From CAVSRC01 sp963798195 (lineage in GTDB: Bacteria; Pseudomonadota; Alphaproteobacteria; Rhizobiales; Kaistiaceae): DNA of 64,000 nt. Shown in pieces: positions 50,550 through 58,768 of the stretch; position 1 is the stretch's first letter, and every line of letters begins with the position of its first letter. The stretch covers positions 248,001-312,000 of the forward strand of contig CAWCSF010000005.1 in assembly GCA_963798195.1 (NCBI GenBank), in the 5' to 3' direction. Position numbers and translations under genes: made by a program. The notes under the pieces were generated by a model. The model did no database searches and was not told where the DNA came from. It saw nothing but the letters and a program-made list of their open reading frames with translations.

Positions 50550-52859
50550 TCATGCCGCTCGTACCGTGTCGTGCCGAATGTCCGGCATCCTGGTCCGCCA
50601 GGAATTTGACGAGCGCATCGCATGCGGATCGTCCCCCTCGAAGGACCGCGCAACCGCCAGCGCGTCCGCCGCCGCAGCGGGCCGCGCAAAGAAATAGCCC
50701 TGCACGACGTCGCAACCAAATTCGTCGAGGATCGCCACCTGCTCGGGCGTCTCGGCGCCTTCCGCGACAATGGTCATCCCCAGGCCGCGACACAGCGCGA
50801 TGATGCCGCCGAGAAGTTTTCGGGCGCGCGCCGACGCCGCAACGTCGTCGATGAAAATCCGATCGACCTTGATCTTGTCGAAAGGCAATTGTGTCAGGTA
50901 GCCGAGCGACGAATAGTCGGTGCCGAAGTCATCCAAGGCCAGCGTCACGCCCAACCTTTTCAGGTTCGTGAGCACGCTCCGGATACGGCCTTCAGCATGA
51001 TCGGCCAGAAGGCTCTCGGTCAGTTCCAGACACAACAGATGCGGAGGCAAGCCCGTCGTGTTCAGCGTCCGCTCTACGTCAGCGACAAAATCCGTATGCC
51101 AGATCTGGGCCGCCGATACGTTGACGGCGACTTCGCGAGGCGGTTCTCCCGAGTCGAGCCAGTTCTTCGCCCTTTGGGCCGCCCGGTGCAAGATCCAGAG
51201 ACCGAGATCGCAGATCAGCGGCGAGCTTTCGGCGATTGGTATGAATTCGGAAGGGGTAACCACACCAAGGGTCGGATGCGTCCACCGCACCAGCGCCTCG
51301 AAACCGATCGCGCGTCCCGTGGAAAGCGATATTTGCGGCTGGAAATGGATGTCCAGCCCCGTGTCCTCGCTGACGGCACGGCGCAACTCGCGAGCGATCG
51401 CCAGCCTTTGCTGAACGACGGTGTTCATTCCCGGCTCGAAGAGTCGGCAGCACCCGCGACCGCTCCCCTTGGCGCGATAGAGCGCGAGATCCGCGTTTCT
51501 CTGAAGGTCAATCGCGTTCGCTCCATCGCCGGGGATCAGAGCGATGCCGATACTGGTGCCGACAGCCACTTCGCCCCGTTCCAGCTGAATGGACCCGGAA
51601 ACCGCACCCAATACACTCGCGGCCAGGCGGATCACGGCTGCCTTGTCCAGGTTGTCCTGCGTAACGATGGCGAACTCGTCGCCGCCAAGTCGACAGAAGA
51701 AGTGCTCGTCGCCCAGGACCCGTGAAATCAATTGCCCGACCCTGGCGAGCAATTCATCCCCCGAGACGTGGCCGAGCGAGTCGTTCACTTCCTTGAAGCG
51801 GTCGAGATCAAGCAAGAGCAGAGCCGCTTGCGTACCGGTCTTTCGGCAATGCGCCAGCACATTCGCCAACTCGCGCTGGAACAGGACTCGGTTCGCAAGA
51901 CCGGTAAGCGGATCGTAGTAGGCGAGCTTCTCGAGTTGCTCTTCGGCACTCTTGCGCTCGGTAATATCCTGTATCGTGCCGGCGAGGCCGACGACCCGAC
52001 CTTCGGCGTCACTGATTGCCTTGCTGACGACCGCGAAATCGCCGATCGACGAATCCCCCCGCCGCACCTTCAGGTCCACGCTGACGGTTTGACCCGTGCG
52101 GGTGACCTCTGTGTGCGCCGCCATTATCGCGTCGGCGCTCGCGCCAACGCAGATTGCCATCACGGCTTCACGCAGGGGGCTGAACTGCGCCGGATCGTAG
52201 GCGAGAAGCGTGTAGACCTGCGGGGACCACCAGAAACCCGGATCACCTACGCGCCAGCTCCAATCGCCGATCTTGCCCATGCGCTGGGCTTCGAGGAGTT
52301 GCTCGGAACGATGCTTCAGCGCTTCTTCGCGCCGTTTAAGCTCCGTGATGTCGATGCGGGTGCCGATGCTGCCGCCGTCGGCGGTGCGGCGTTCCTCGAT
52401 GCGCACCCAGCGATCACCGACGATGCGCTGCTCGGACGCGCTGTACATGCTCTCGAACCGGCCGAGCCGCTCTTCAATCCACTCGTCCTCGCGTCCGATT
52501 GCATCAAGATAGTGACCGCGAGCAAGCCCCGCGCGGATCGAATCGGCGAAGCGCGCGCCAACGACGATCGTGTCCTGCGCCGTATCGTAGAGCTCGACGT
52601 ACTTCCTGTTGAAAAGTACGTACCGCCCTTCCGCGTCGAGGAGCACGAGTCCTTCCGGCACGACATCGAAAGCTTCCAGAAGCCGCGCGTGCGTTTGCTG
52701 GAGCTCGGACGCCATCAGTGCAATCGAGCGATCCGTCCTTCGCCGGTCGCGATCCGCTTCGTCATAGGCGGCCGCGACGAGGCCAGCGAGAACGTCAAGG
52801 TCAACCTTGCCCGGCTCCCGCGTCGCTCTGGCAAGCTGACGCTGAAAAAGCTTGTTCAT
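50550..52859 (-). CDS. PAS-GGDEF-EAL bifunctional cyclic di-GMP enzyme
   Basis: A 769-residue cytoplasmic signalling protein. Two PAS-like domains (about 60-170 and 190-305) precede a GGDEF domain with intact RLGGDEFAIV and an EAL domain with FEALVRW, VNVSA, ELTES, DDFGTDYSSL, KVDRIFI and the late EGAET/GYFFARP motif. Both catalytic sites look complete, so it may be a bifunctional cyclase/phosphodiesterase or chiefly a PDE. It starts nine bases after the FIST gene, implying FIST-PAS-GGDEF-EAL signal coupling. Confidence 0.92.
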   Translation of the reverse strand: MNKLFQRQLARATREPGKVDLDVLAGLVAAAYDEADRDRRRTDRSIALMASELQQTHARLLEAFDVVPEGLVLLDAEGRYVLFNRKYVELYDTAQDTIVVGARFADSIRAGLARGHYLDAIGREDEWIEERLGRFESMYSASEQRIVGDRWVRIEERRTADGGSIGTRIDITELKRREEALKHRSEQLLEAQRMGKIGDWSWRVGDPGFWWSPQVYTLLAYDPAQFSPLREAVMAICVGASADAIMAAHTEVTRTGQTVSVDLKVRRGDSSIGDFAVVSKAISDAEGRVVGLAGTIQDITERKSAEEQLEKLAYYDPLTGLANRVLFQRELANVLAHCRKTGTQAALLLLDLDRFKEVNDSLGHVSGDELLARVGQLISRVLGDEHFFCRLGGDEFAIVTQDNLDKAAVIRLAASVLGAVSGSIQLERGEVAVGTSIGIALIPGDGANAIDLQRNADLALYRAKGSGRGCCRLFEPGMNTVVQQRLAIARELRRAVSEDTGLDIHFQPQISLSTGRAIGFEALVRWTHPTLGVVTPSEFIPIAESSPLICDLGLWILHRAAQRAKNWLDSGEPPREVAVNVSAAQIWHTDFVADVERTLNTTGLPPHLLCLELTESLLADHAEGRIRSVLTNLKRLGVTLALDDFGTDYSSLGYLTQLPFDKIKVDRIFIDDVAASARARKLLGGIIALCRGLGMTIVAEGAETPEQVAILDEFGCDVVQGYFFARPAAAADALAVARSFEGDDPHAMRSSNSWRTRMPDIRHDTVRAA

Positions 52860-52868
52860 GAACGAATG

Positions 52869-54011
52869 CTACGCGGCCGCTTCTGTAATCGTGGTGATGG
52901 TCATCGTCTGGTTATGCAGTTCGCAAATCCCCGAGGATGCGTGCGGCGCAATCTCGCCATACGAATAGAACCCGAGCCGGGAAAGACCCTGTCCAAGGAC
53001 GGACCCGGCAGCCTCGATCTCTTCCGAGACCCGTTGCCCCATCAGCAGGCGCCTTCCGATGCAGCTGACCAGCAGGGCGACGCCGTTGGTGACCGGGCCG
53101 ATGCCATCCGTTGCCTGACGCGCGGCATCCGCCGCTCCATCGCTGAGCCTGTCGAAATTCCCCCGCATCAATTGCGCATTCCAGCCTTCCGGCATGTCGC
53201 CGGCGAAGGTCAGCGATCCCTGGTCGCGATCGATCGACAGGATGGTGCGAACGATTTCGTGCTGGGCGTTATTGGGATCATGGATTTGCAGCGGGAACAG
53301 TAGGCCGGTTCCGGGCAGCCCCTCGGCCTCTTCGCCGAGATATCGCTCGTAGAGGCCGAGCGCCGGCTCGTTATCGAGCTCGAACAGGATATTGCCTTGC
53401 GAACGCGTGATCCGGCGCCAGGGACCGAACACGTCCCAACCACCGGCGCTGCCATGTCCGATGCGAACGCACTTCCCGTAGAATCCGAGGGCGGCGACGA
53501 TGCGGCTGCGCGGCGGGCAATCGGCTCCGACCAGCGTTTCCTCAAACATCGAGCCATCGCCCGCAAGCCCTCCGGTGAGAGGTATCGCGCGACCAATGAC
53601 CCGATTGATCCCGGCGACGAGCTCGCTGCCGTTGACGTTCAGCCCATCGGACAGCACGAAAACCCCGGCCAGATCCTCGGCGAGGAGCTTCTGGCCGATC
53701 AGGCGACCGCAAGCCGCGGAGTCGGCGGCGGAATCGATCGTCTCGCTTACCAGCCGAACCTTTGTGTCGGCGAAGCGGATGGCAACGCCGGCGATCTCGT
53801 CGTCGACCATGTCATGATCGTGAATCTGGCCGCCGGTGGTGCAGCCCAGGATAATCGCGTCGGGGCACATCGCCTTGAGCTGACCGAAGGCCGTCCCGGA
53901 CGCGAGCGCCTCGCGAGAGCCGAAATAGAAAATGACGTCGGGCCGGACGTGCGACAGCTTGTTCAGCCCGCTGCTATCCGGCGTGGTCCAACTCAATCGC
54001 TCAACGTTCAT
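52869..54011 (-). CDS. FIST domain sensory protein
   Basis: A 380-residue protein with FIST-N (about 20-215) and FIST-C (about 225-360) domains. Visible FIST features are PDVIFYFGSREAL, ILGCTTGGQI, GLAGDGSMFEETLV and the C-terminal LGFYSYGEIAPH. FIST domains are proposed to bind small ligands such as amino acids and usually sit next to signalling proteins. Here the next gene, nine bases on, is a PAS-GGDEF-EAL enzyme, so this is probably its ligand sensor. The ATG at 54011 removes an Arg-rich upstream reading. Confidence 0.9.
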   Translation of the reverse strand: MNVERLSWTTPDSSGLNKLSHVRPDVIFYFGSREALASGTAFGQLKAMCPDAIILGCTTGGQIHDHDMVDDEIAGVAIRFADTKVRLVSETIDSAADSAACGRLIGQKLLAEDLAGVFVLSDGLNVNGSELVAGINRVIGRAIPLTGGLAGDGSMFEETLVGADCPPRSRIVAALGFYGKCVRIGHGSAGGWDVFGPWRRITRSQGNILFELDNEPALGLYERYLGEEAEGLPGTGLLFPLQIHDPNNAQHEIVRTILSIDRDQGSLTFAGDMPEGWNAQLMRGNFDRLSDGAADAARQATDGIGPVTNGVALLVSCIGRRLLMGQRVSEEIEAAGSVLGQGLSRLGFYSYGEIAPHASSGICELHNQTMTITTITEAAA

Positions 54012-54137
54012 GATGCGCCCGCCCCGACGTCCCCCCCGGCGGCGCAGGAGAGACAACATGTTGACTCGAAGGACACGCGGTCCGCCGCCAGGCACGGTCA
54101 CTCTGCTTCGGCGGTCGTAATTTTTGAGCTAATCGAA

Positions 54138-54503
54138 ATGGCTAATGAAAGCGGAAAGAAGAGCGGCGCGGACAGCCCCACGGCAAGATCGGGAGCGCGG
54201 GGCTTCCGCAAAGGCGCGGCTCTCGTCGGGCGGGCAGGCGCGGCACCAGGCAGACGCCAGAGCCCGGCGGAGTCGGGTGCGCGGCAGTCTGCCGCACCTC
54301 GACGTGCGGCTTACATCGGCGTGCCGCGCATCGCGGCGATGTCGCGCTTTGCCGGAGCGAACCCGCGCCGCATCCACCATCTGGAACGCGACGCGGAGTT
54401 CCTGATCGAGCTGCCTCGCGACGTGCAGGTCCTTCAGATCGCCGCCCGCAATGTGCCGGCCAGTCCTGCGCGCTGGCGCGCGCGGCCTACTTCAGCGAGA
54501 TGA
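54138..54503 (+). CDS. Low-confidence hypothetical protein
   Basis: A 121-residue frame with an Arg/Ala/Gly-rich, basic and probably disordered first two thirds and a more ordered end (IHHLERDAEFLIELP and VQVLQIAARN). Its last 17 bases overlap the convergent exported-protein gene. No family is recognised, no strong ribosome site is visible, and similar open frames arise by chance in this GC-rich DNA. It is listed because it fills the only sizeable gap here, lies divergent to FIST, and its end has protein-like sequence. Confidence 0.3.
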   Translation: MANESGKKSGADSPTARSGARGFRKGAALVGRAGAAPGRRQSPAESGARQSAAPRRAAYIGVPRIAAMSRFAGANPRRIHHLERDAEFLIELPRDVQVLQIAARNVPASPARWRARPTSAR

Positions 54504-54927
54504 CCATGCCGCTGAGATCGACATTGAGCATCAGCCCGGACTGGCTGCCCTTCAGTTCCAGCACCGCGCCCTTGGTGTTGGTGAGAACGATCACGCCCGA
54601 GCCGCTTGTCGCTGCCGCGCCTGCACCGGCCGCACCGTATGCCCCTGCCGCGTCCGAGGCACGGCTGATGTTTCTCACGCGGCCGGAAAGGTTCGCCTTT
54701 GCCGCGCCGAACACCAGGCCGGCGCTGATCCCGCCAACGTCCAGCGCATAGGTCTTGCCGTGAAAGGTCAGCGTGCCGCTGCCGCCGGATGCGCCGACGA
54801 AGAAGCCGCCCTTGATGATGGTAATCCGGATAGTGCCGCTATCGGCCCAGGCCGTGGATGCGAAGCTCGCGCCGACGATGGCGATGAGCGCGATGAGACC
54901 GGCACGAAGGCTTTGGGACATTTTCAT
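54487..54927 (-). CDS. Exported Gly/Ala-rich beta-type protein
   Basis: A 146-residue protein with a signal peptide (about 1-28, ending STAWA) and a Gly-rich mature part containing alternating hydrophobic strands (IRITIIKGGFFVGASGG, GKTYALDVGGISAGLVFG, GLMLNVDLSGMVISL). It recalls small periplasmic alphaproteobacterial families such as DUF992 or EipA, but I cannot place it in either. It stands alone, convergent with the weak frame at 54138. Confidence 0.68.
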   Translation of the reverse strand: MKMSQSLRAGLIALIAIVGASFASTAWADSGTIRITIIKGGFFVGASGGSGTLTFHGKTYALDVGGISAGLVFGAAKANLSGRVRNISRASDAAGAYGAAGAGAAATSGSGVIVLTNTKGAVLELKGSQSGLMLNVDLSGMVISLK

Positions 54928-55026
54928 TGTATCCTCCTCGGAGCGTCCGCGAACGCTTTCGCCGGCAAGCTAGAACTTTTGCACCGACGGCGGAAGGCCG
55001 CAGGAGCATCCGCCGCAAGGATGCGC

Positions 55027-55344
55027 TCAGATGCCGCCGCCGTCGGCTTCGTCGGGCAGCGAGGATTTCGGTGCCGGCTCGCCGGCCGCGATGCGCTCCG
55101 AGCGCAGGCGCGGAACCTGGGTCGGCAGAGGCGACCAGCCGGAGAGCTCGCCCTCTGCATAAGCGACGCGGGCGAAGGGATCGGAATCGTTCGCCACCCA
55201 CTCCTCCTCGCCGGAGCGCGCCGACACCGACCAGCGTACCGCGTCGATCTCCGCCGGCCCCTGTTCGCTGGCACGCACACGCGCCAGTACCAGGCTGCCG
55301 TCGCGCGGCGCGGTTTTCATAGACGCCCATCTGGATGCGGCCAT
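55027..55344 (-). CDS. Hypothetical protein, DUF551-like
   Basis: A 105-residue soluble protein. The pattern MKTAPRDGSLVLARVR, then a Trp-bearing strand (DAVRWSVSA), a Glu-rich turn and GWSPLPTQVP, resembles the short DUF551-type proteins that start with a Pro-Asp-Gly motif and end in W-x-P-L-P. The C-terminal tail is disordered. It is divergent from the macro-domain gene with 109 bases between. Function unknown. Confidence 0.62.
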   Translation of the reverse strand: MAASRWASMKTAPRDGSLVLARVRASEQGPAEIDAVRWSVSARSGEEEWVANDSDPFARVAYAEGELSGWSPLPTQVPRLRSERIAAGEPAPKSSLPDEADGGGI

Positions 55345-55453
55345 CGGGAACACTCCTGTCGCTCTGCCGTTGTCGATGATGGGGCGGTCGGCCATCCTCG
55401 GCAAGCTGGATTGCACGTTTCTCCCCGTGGACTGCCCGGGATAGGCTTGGCTC

Positions 55454-55987
55454 ATGAACGTCGCCCTCGAGGCCATCCGCGCCGACATCACCACGCTGAA
55501 GGTGGACGCCATCGTCAACGCCGCCAACCGCTCGCTGCTCGGCGGCGGCGGGGTCGACGGCGCCATTCATCGGGCGGCTGGACCCGAACTGCTGGAGGAA
55601 TGCCGCACGCTTGGCGGCTGCGATACGGGCGACGCCAAGATCACCGGCGGCTACCGTCTTCCGGCGAAACACGTCATCCACGCGGTCGGGCCCGTCTGGC
55701 ACGGGGGCAGGGCCAACGAGGATGCCCTGCTCGCCTCCTCCTACCGGCGATCGCTGGAGATCGCCGGGGAGCATGACCTGGCCTCGGTAGCGTTTCCTTC
55801 CATCTCCACAGGGGCTTACGGCTTCCCGGCCGACAGGGCGGCAAGCATCGCTGTGAAGACGGTCGGCGATCTTGTGAAGAACGCCCCCGGCACACTCAAA
55901 AAGGTCGTATTCTGCTGCTTCGACGAACGGGCGCTCGCCTTGCACACGGCGGCGCTCGGGCAACTTCCAGGGATCGGCGACAGATGA
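55454..55987 (+). CDS. Macro domain O-acetyl-ADP-ribose deacetylase
   Basis: A 177-residue single macro domain of the MacroD/YmdB class that hydrolyses O-acetyl-ADP-ribose or ADP-ribose-protein esters. Key motifs are VDAIVNAANRSLLGGGGVDGAIH (catalytic Asn/Asp and the substrate loop), CDTGDAKITGGYRLPAKHVIH, and AFPSISTGAYGFP. All expected pocket residues seem present. Its stop overlaps the start of the extensin-like gene (ATGA). Confidence 0.93.
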   Translation: MNVALEAIRADITTLKVDAIVNAANRSLLGGGGVDGAIHRAAGPELLEECRTLGGCDTGDAKITGGYRLPAKHVIHAVGPVWHGGRANEDALLASSYRRSLEIAGEHDLASVAFPSISTGAYGFPADRAASIAVKTVGDLVKNAPGTLKKVVFCCFDERALALHTAALGQLPGIGDR

Positions 55988-56928
55988 AGGCAGCAACAGC
56001 GATTGTCGCCGTGGCATTGCTGGCGCTTGTGCCCACCGGCAGCGCGCTGGCCCAGGACTCCCCGATCCAGTTTCTCGAGAATCTGATGCGCCCGCCGGTG
56101 AAGGCGGTGACCAATGCGTTCCGCCAGCCGACGCGCCCGGCCAAGCCGCAGGCGCCTGTGGAAGCCGACGCGAACACCGACCTTCTATCCGTGCCGATGC
56201 CGCGGCTGAGACCCGACGACGCGCCGGCAGATGAGCCGGACGCCGCTCTGAGCTACGCCCCGGCAACGACGATCGAACCTGTCCCGCTGGTGCCAAAGCC
56301 GCTGATCCGCCCGGACCTGCCGCCGGTCGCCAGGGCCGAGCCGTCGGAACCGCTGAAGAAACCGCCGCCCGCGGCGAGCTCGACCTGCGGCGCGATCATC
56401 GCGCGACTGGGCGTCGAGGCGACGCCACTCGCGCCGGTCGAGGAAGGCGCCTGCGGCATCCCTGCCCCGGTCGCCGTGGAAAGTCTTGGCGGCGGCACGC
56501 TCGACTTCAGCGCCAAGGCGATCCTCGATTGCAGCCTCGCCGAGACGCTGGCGCGCTGGACCGACGAGACGGTGCAGCCGATCGCGCTGCGCACGCTCGG
56601 CAAGAAGGTGAGCGGCTACCGCATCGCCGCATCCTACGCCTGCCGCAACCGCGACGGCCTGCCCAACACCAAGCTCAGCGAGCACGCCAAGGGCAACGCC
56701 GTCGATATTTCCGCGTTTCAGGTGGATGGCGAATGGATCGAGGTCGGCCCCGGCTGGAACGGCGGCGGGAACAGGGCCGAGTTCCTGAAGGCCGTGCGCA
56801 CCGCGGCCTGCGGCCCCTTCACGACGGTGCTTGGACCGGGTTCGGATTCCTTCCACACCGACCACTTCCATCTCGACCGCGCCAAGCGGCGCACGGCCGG
56901 CCCAAGCAAGGGCCTCTACTGCCACTAA
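55984..56928 (+). CDS. Extensin-like family exported protein
   Basis: A 314-residue protein with a signal peptide (about 1-21), a long Pro-rich low-complexity region (about 30-125) and a C-terminal extensin-like domain (PF06904). Domain motifs include CGIPAPVAVESL, ASYACRNRD, LSEHAKGNAVDISAF with the His-x-Asp metal-type residues, and FHTDHFHLD; these resemble D-Ala-D-Ala peptidase folds, so a role in cell-wall processing is plausible. Cys residues probably pair in the periplasm. Its start overlaps the macro-domain gene by four bases. Confidence 0.88.
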   Translation: MKAATAIVAVALLALVPTGSALAQDSPIQFLENLMRPPVKAVTNAFRQPTRPAKPQAPVEADANTDLLSVPMPRLRPDDAPADEPDAALSYAPATTIEPVPLVPKPLIRPDLPPVARAEPSEPLKKPPPAASSTCGAIIARLGVEATPLAPVEEGACGIPAPVAVESLGGGTLDFSAKAILDCSLAETLARWTDETVQPIALRTLGKKVSGYRIAASYACRNRDGLPNTKLSEHAKGNAVDISAFQVDGEWIEVGPGWNGGGNRAEFLKAVRTAACGPFTTVLGPGSDSFHTDHFHLDRAKRRTAGPSKGLYCH

Positions 56929-56940
56929 GGCAATGCGGCG

Positions 56941-57330
56941 TCATTTTCCGCCGAGCATCGCGTTCATCGGACCCCAGTACATCTGCTGCCAGCCGCCCTC
57001 GAGCATCGGCTCGGCTTCGGCTGGATGGCCGGCCTGATCGAACGTGACCTTGGTGCCCTTGCCGTCGGCGGCGAGCTCGAACCTCACGATCGAATAGACG
57101 CCCTCCGGCCACGCCTGCGAGCGCCATGCCTGCACCACGCGCTTGCCGGGCTTCAGTTCGACGTTGCGCGCCTGGATGTCCCCGCCGAACAGACTGACCT
57201 CGCCGCCAGCCTCCTTCGAAATCTTCGCGGCACGGCCGCCGGTCATCTTCGTGAAATCGGCCGACGAGGTGAGCACGCCATAGACGGCGTCCGGCGCGGC
57301 GTTGATGGTGATTTCCTGGTGGATCGGCAT
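56941..57330 (-). CDS. SRPBCC (AHSA1-like) protein
   Basis: A 129-residue START/SRPBCC-fold protein (EITINAAPDAVYGVLTSSADFTK, FEGGD-like FGGDI and a closing GGWQQMYWGPMNAML). It is of the AHSA1 group that commonly accompanies ArsR regulators. It is divergent from the ArsR/SRPBCC unit and has one of two identical palindromes 46 bases before its start, so both sides are probably controlled together. Confidence 0.85.
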   Translation of the reverse strand: MPIHQEITINAAPDAVYGVLTSSADFTKMTGGRAAKISKEAGGEVSLFGGDIQARNVELKPGKRVVQAWRSQAWPEGVYSIVRFELAADGKGTKVTFDQAGHPAEAEPMLEGGWQQMYWGPMNAMLGGK

Positions 57331-57375
57331 GGAAACGCTCCTGTTTGACTTGGGGGCAAAGGGCTTCTATGGCTG

Positions 57376-57391
57376 TCAACCGATTGGTTGA
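57376..57391. promoter_or_regulatory. Palindromic operator 1 (ArsR site)
   Basis: TCAACC-N4-GGTTGA, embedded in TGTCAACC-GATT-GGTTGATTA. It lies just upstream of the SRPBCC gene reading left. The same 17 fixed positions recur at 57431-57451, which is strong evidence for a shared regulator, most likely the adjacent ArsR protein. Confidence 0.75.
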
Positions 57392-57432
57392 TTAGTTGGT
57401 GGCCGCCCTTGTAGGGAGCGCCCGGCAGGTTG

Positions 57433-57448
57433 TCAACCATATGGTTGA
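57433..57448. promoter_or_regulatory. Palindromic operator 2 (ArsR site)
   Basis: TCAACC-ATAT-GGTTGA, embedded in TGTCAACC-N4-GGTTGATTA, 17 bases before the ArsR start codon and 57 bases (centre to centre) from operator 1. Its placement over the ribosome-site and promoter region suggests autoregulation. Confidence 0.75.
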
Positions 57449-57464
57449 TTACCGAGGGACTTGC

Positions 57465-57797
57465 ATGACCACCACCATCGAAGACGACCGCCTCGACGAT
57501 ATTTTCCACGCCCTCGCCAACCGCACGCGCCGCGCCCTGCTGGATGCGCTGGCCGGCGGACCGGCGCGCGTGACCGAACTGGCGGAGCCGCACGGCATGT
57601 CGCTGAACGCGGTCTCCAAGCACCTTTTCGTGCTGGAGCGCGCCGGGCTGATCCGCCGCGCACGCGACGGCAGCGTGCAATCCTGCGTGCTCGACGCCGG
57701 GCCGATGGCCGACGCCGATGCATGGATCCGCGGCTATCGCCGCTTCTGGGACGAGAAGATCGACCGCCTCGCCGCCTTCGTCGAGAAGAAGGACTGA
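57465..57797 (+). CDS. ArsR family transcriptional regulator
   Basis: A 110-residue winged helix-turn-helix regulator: DIFHALANRTRRALLDALAGG, recognition helix in MSLNAVSKHLFVLERAGLIRR, and a wing with RDGSVQSCVL. It has no metal-binding Cys set, so it belongs to the non-metal ArsR group linked with SRPBCC proteins. The ATG at 57465 has GAGGGA seven bases upstream and lies just past a palindrome. The SRPBCC gene follows after two bases. Confidence 0.92.
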   Translation: MTTTIEDDRLDDIFHALANRTRRALLDALAGGPARVTELAEPHGMSLNAVSKHLFVLERAGLIRRARDGSVQSCVLDAGPMADADAWIRGYRRFWDEKIDRLAAFVEKKD

Positions 57798-57799
57798 CC

Positions 57800-58228
57800 G
57801 TGCAGCCAACCGCCCTGACGCTGAACCGCGTGATCCGCGCGCCGCGCGAGAAGGTGTTCGCCGCGTGGACCGAGCCGGAGCAGTTGAAGCAGTGGTGGGG
57901 ACCGGGGCCGGTTACCTGCCCGGAAGCGCATGTCGATCTGCGCGAAGGCGGCAGCTACCGCATCGCCAATCTCGAGCAGGATGGATCGATCACCTGGATC
58001 GAGGGCACCTTCGAGCGCGTGCGGAAACCCGAGGAGCTCGTCTACACATGGAGCGTCAGCATCGTGCCCGGCGGGCCGACGCTGGTACGTGTGATGTTCC
58101 TGCCCCACGCCGACGGCACCGAGTTGGTGCTCACCCACGAACGCTTCGCCGTCGAAGCCGTGCGCGACATGCATCTGCAAGGCTGGAACGGCTGCATCGA
58201 CAAGCTGGAGACGCTGCTCGCGGGCTGA
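57800..58228 (+). CDS. SRPBCC family protein (AHSA1-like)
   Basis: A 142-residue SRPBCC-fold protein starting with GTG: LTLNRVIRAPREKVFAAWTEPEQLKQWWGP is the AHSA1 opening, followed by VDLREGGSYRI, GTFERVRKPEELVYTW, and a C-terminal helix GWNGCIDKLETLL. It is coupled to the ArsR gene (two bases apart). Bound ligand unknown. A second SRPBCC paralogue lies on the other side of the operators. Confidence 0.9.
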   Translation: MQPTALTLNRVIRAPREKVFAAWTEPEQLKQWWGPGPVTCPEAHVDLREGGSYRIANLEQDGSITWIEGTFERVRKPEELVYTWSVSIVPGGPTLVRVMFLPHADGTELVLTHERFAVEAVRDMHLQGWNGCIDKLETLLAG

Positions 58229-58253
58229 GCGCAGCGTTGCGGCGATAAACCGC

Positions 58254-58709
58254 TCAGGCACCGCCCGGCATTGGGCCGCGTCCGGGCGGGGCGGCATCGG
58301 GGCCGACGAAATCTGTGGCGACGCCGTTCGTGAACCACGGCGGCGAGGCCCAGCGCCCGGGAATGTGGCGCTCCGACCAATCCGCCAGCGCCTGAAGGAT
58401 CGGCAGGATCCCGGCGCCACTCTCCGTCAGCCAGTAGCGGTGGCGGACCGGATGGTCCTGGTACGCGGTCTTGCCGATCAGGCCGTAGCGCTCGAGTTTT
58501 TCCAGCCGGTCGGCGAGGATGTTGGTGGCGATGTTCTCCTGGGCGGACATGAACTCGCCGTAGCGCGAGGCACCGGCGAAGATCGTGCGCAGCACCACCA
58601 GCGTCCACTTGTCACCGAGCAGATCGAGCGCCGACGCAACCGGACATGGCGAGCGGAAATCCGGATAGTCGGGTTTGTCAGGAGAGATGTGCCGGCGCTT
58701 GCGGGCCAT
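58254..58709 (-). CDS. HxlR family transcriptional regulator
   Basis: A 151-residue winged helix regulator with the HxlR signature CPVASALDLLGDKWTLVVLRTIFAGASRYGEF, an IATNILADRLEKLERYGLI recognition region and YWLTESG wing. N-terminal Cys (SPCPVA) is the redox-sensitive position in some HxlR proteins. The ATG at 58709 was chosen as the N-terminus is basic as usual. It is divergent from the TfoX-like gene over a 59-base gap with two short inverted repeats. Confidence 0.9.
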   Translation of the reverse strand: MARKRRHISPDKPDYPDFRSPCPVASALDLLGDKWTLVVLRTIFAGASRYGEFMSAQENIATNILADRLEKLERYGLIGKTAYQDHPVRHRYWLTESGAGILPILQALADWSERHIPGRWASPPWFTNGVATDFVGPDAAPPGRGPMPGGA

Positions 58710-58722
58710 GATGAACACTCGT

Positions 58723-58747
58723 AAGTTAGCTACTTGCGAATTGCAAG
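58723..58747. promoter_or_regulatory. Candidate HxlR operator
   Basis: Two overlapping inverted repeats lie in the HxlR-TfoX divergent gap: AAGT-TAGCT-ACTT (58723-58735) and CTTGC-GAATT-GCAAG (58733-58747). AAGT/ACTT half-sites recur, which suits a dimeric winged-helix repressor acting on both promoters. Confidence 0.45.
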
Positions 58748-58768
58748 TCACTGAGAGGGCGCGGTGGC

